Below, one piece after another: positions 63,427-64,000 of a stretch of 64,000 nt of DNA. The stretch comes from Alphaproteobacteria bacterium (GTDB lineage Bacteria > Pseudomonadota > Alphaproteobacteria > SP197), in NCBI GenBank assembly GCA_016869675.1, contig VGDP01000009.1, forward strand, positions 32,787-96,786, in the 5' to 3' direction. Position 1 is the stretch's first letter, and each line of letters starts with the position of its first letter. A program made the position numbers and the translations under genes. The notes under the pieces are model-generated. The model was given only the letters and a program-made list of their open reading frames with translations, did no database searches and was not told the origin of the DNA.

Positions 63427-64000
63427 ATGGGCCGCAAGGAGGTCGCCGCGTTCCTGCGCGCCAACGGCGTCAACACCGTGATTGCCGCCGGGCCCGACTA
63501 GGTCGGCACCGCGCGCGGCAAGCGCTTCACCGCCGACTGTTTCGTCGAGGCCATGGGCCGTAGCTTCCGCATGCCGTGGTCGATCCTGAACACGGGCGCC
63601 ATGGACGAGGCCGCCCGCGGCGTGCTGGAGGGCGGCATCCCCGACGTGCGTGGCGCCCGACCTGACGACGCTGCGCCTGGCGCCGTGGGAGGAACGCACC
63701 GCCATCGTGCTGATGGACTGGACCTGGCCCGACGGCTCACCCTGCCCCTACTGCCCGCGCCAGGAGCTGAAGCGCCGCCTCGGCCTGCTGCACGCCGCCG
63801 GCTGGCGCGAGCGCGTGGCGCTGGAGCTGGAGTTCGTCGTGCTGCCGGTGCCGGTGGCCGAGATCCGGCGCGATCGCTGGTCCGACATCACGCCGGCGCA
63901 GATCGACGTGCACTGCTACTCGATCTACGAGGGCCAGTTCCTGGAACCCATGTACCGGCGCGTGCGCGACGCCTTCGGCGCGGTCATCGAGGGCGGCGGC
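63427..64000 (+). pseudogene. glutamine-synthetase family gene, stop and frameshift, cut by window end
   Basis: The conceptual protein starts GRKEVAAFLRANGVNTVIAAGPD and continues VGTARGKRFTADCFVEAMGRSF, as in the N-terminal beta-grasp domain of GlnA-like enzymes, where PDLNG-RGK is usual. TAG at 63499-63501 (codon 25) replaces the hydrophobic residue. A second lesion, one extra C at about 63649, shifts the frame: GIPDV then VAPDLTTLRLAPWEERTAIVLMDW. The later frame carries the Glu-bearing ELEFVVLP of the catalytic domain and runs off the window. The family includes gamma-glutamylmethylamide and gamma-glutamylpolyamine synthetases. The rest of the gene is not seen. Confidence 0.75.

Overview
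The window is about 70% G+C and gene-dense. It looks like a chromosomal segment of an alphaproteobacterium, probably of the Rhodospirillales kind. Supporting features are the tldD / coxB-coxA-ctaB-coxF-ctaG-coxC-DUF983-surf1-thrC-M16 peptidase block, the msbA / DUF374 / waaA / lpxK / lpxL lipid A cluster, gshA and ubiA. A PEP-CTERM surface protein and a hopanoid-type hpnA remnant fit a Gram-negative envelope. No rRNA, tRNA, CRISPR array, prophage or insertion sequence was recognised.

Layout. 0.1-3 kb: zincin metallopeptidase, a frameshifted HerA-like ATPase and an hpnA-like epimerase with stops. 3-17.6 kb: methylated-amine and amino-nitrogen region, with creatinase, a K+/H+ antiporter, a dimethylglycine/sarcosine dehydrogenase-like flavoprotein fused to a choline-kinase-like domain, a GT2 glycosyltransferase joined to a methyltransferase fragment, a broken MFS gene, and a three-gene split glutamate-synthase-like operon. 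17.7-22.7 kb: a tightly overlapping minus-strand operon (BKACE, C26 amidotransferase, rluB, rsmD, MBL hydrolase, MFS). 22.8-28 kb: tadA, a polyamine-type binding protein with a strong promoter/operator, a bicupin, purD and xseA. 28-34 kb: lipid A / Kdo cluster. 34-46 kb: pmbA, MFS, GNAT, a VapC/Phd toxin-antitoxin pair, ubiD, ubiA, rsmE, gshA and a deleted nitronate monooxygenase. 46-60 kb: PEP-CTERM protein, tldD and the aa3 oxidase operon running into thrC, M16 and GNAT. 60-64 kb: acetoacetyl-CoA synthetase, aldo/keto reductase and a broken glutamine-synthetase-like gene cut by the window end.

The most striking overall property is selective gene decay. About ten loci carry in-frame stops, frameshifts or short deletions, and all of them are accessory or catabolic genes. 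The housekeeping genes (purD, xseA, lipid A genes, rsmD/E, gshA, cox operon, thrC) are open throughout. None of the frameshifts falls on a homopolymer, and two deletions can be modelled as recombination between 9-12 nt microhomologies.

Functionally, creatinase makes sarcosine and urea from creatine. The neighbouring dehydrogenase family oxidises N-methyl glycines onto tetrahydrofolate. The split glutamate-synthase-like operon and the glutamine-synthetase-like gene resemble parts of N-methylglutamate or glutamate metabolism. Several steps of this set are now broken, so the region may be a once-functional methylamine/creatine island being lost.
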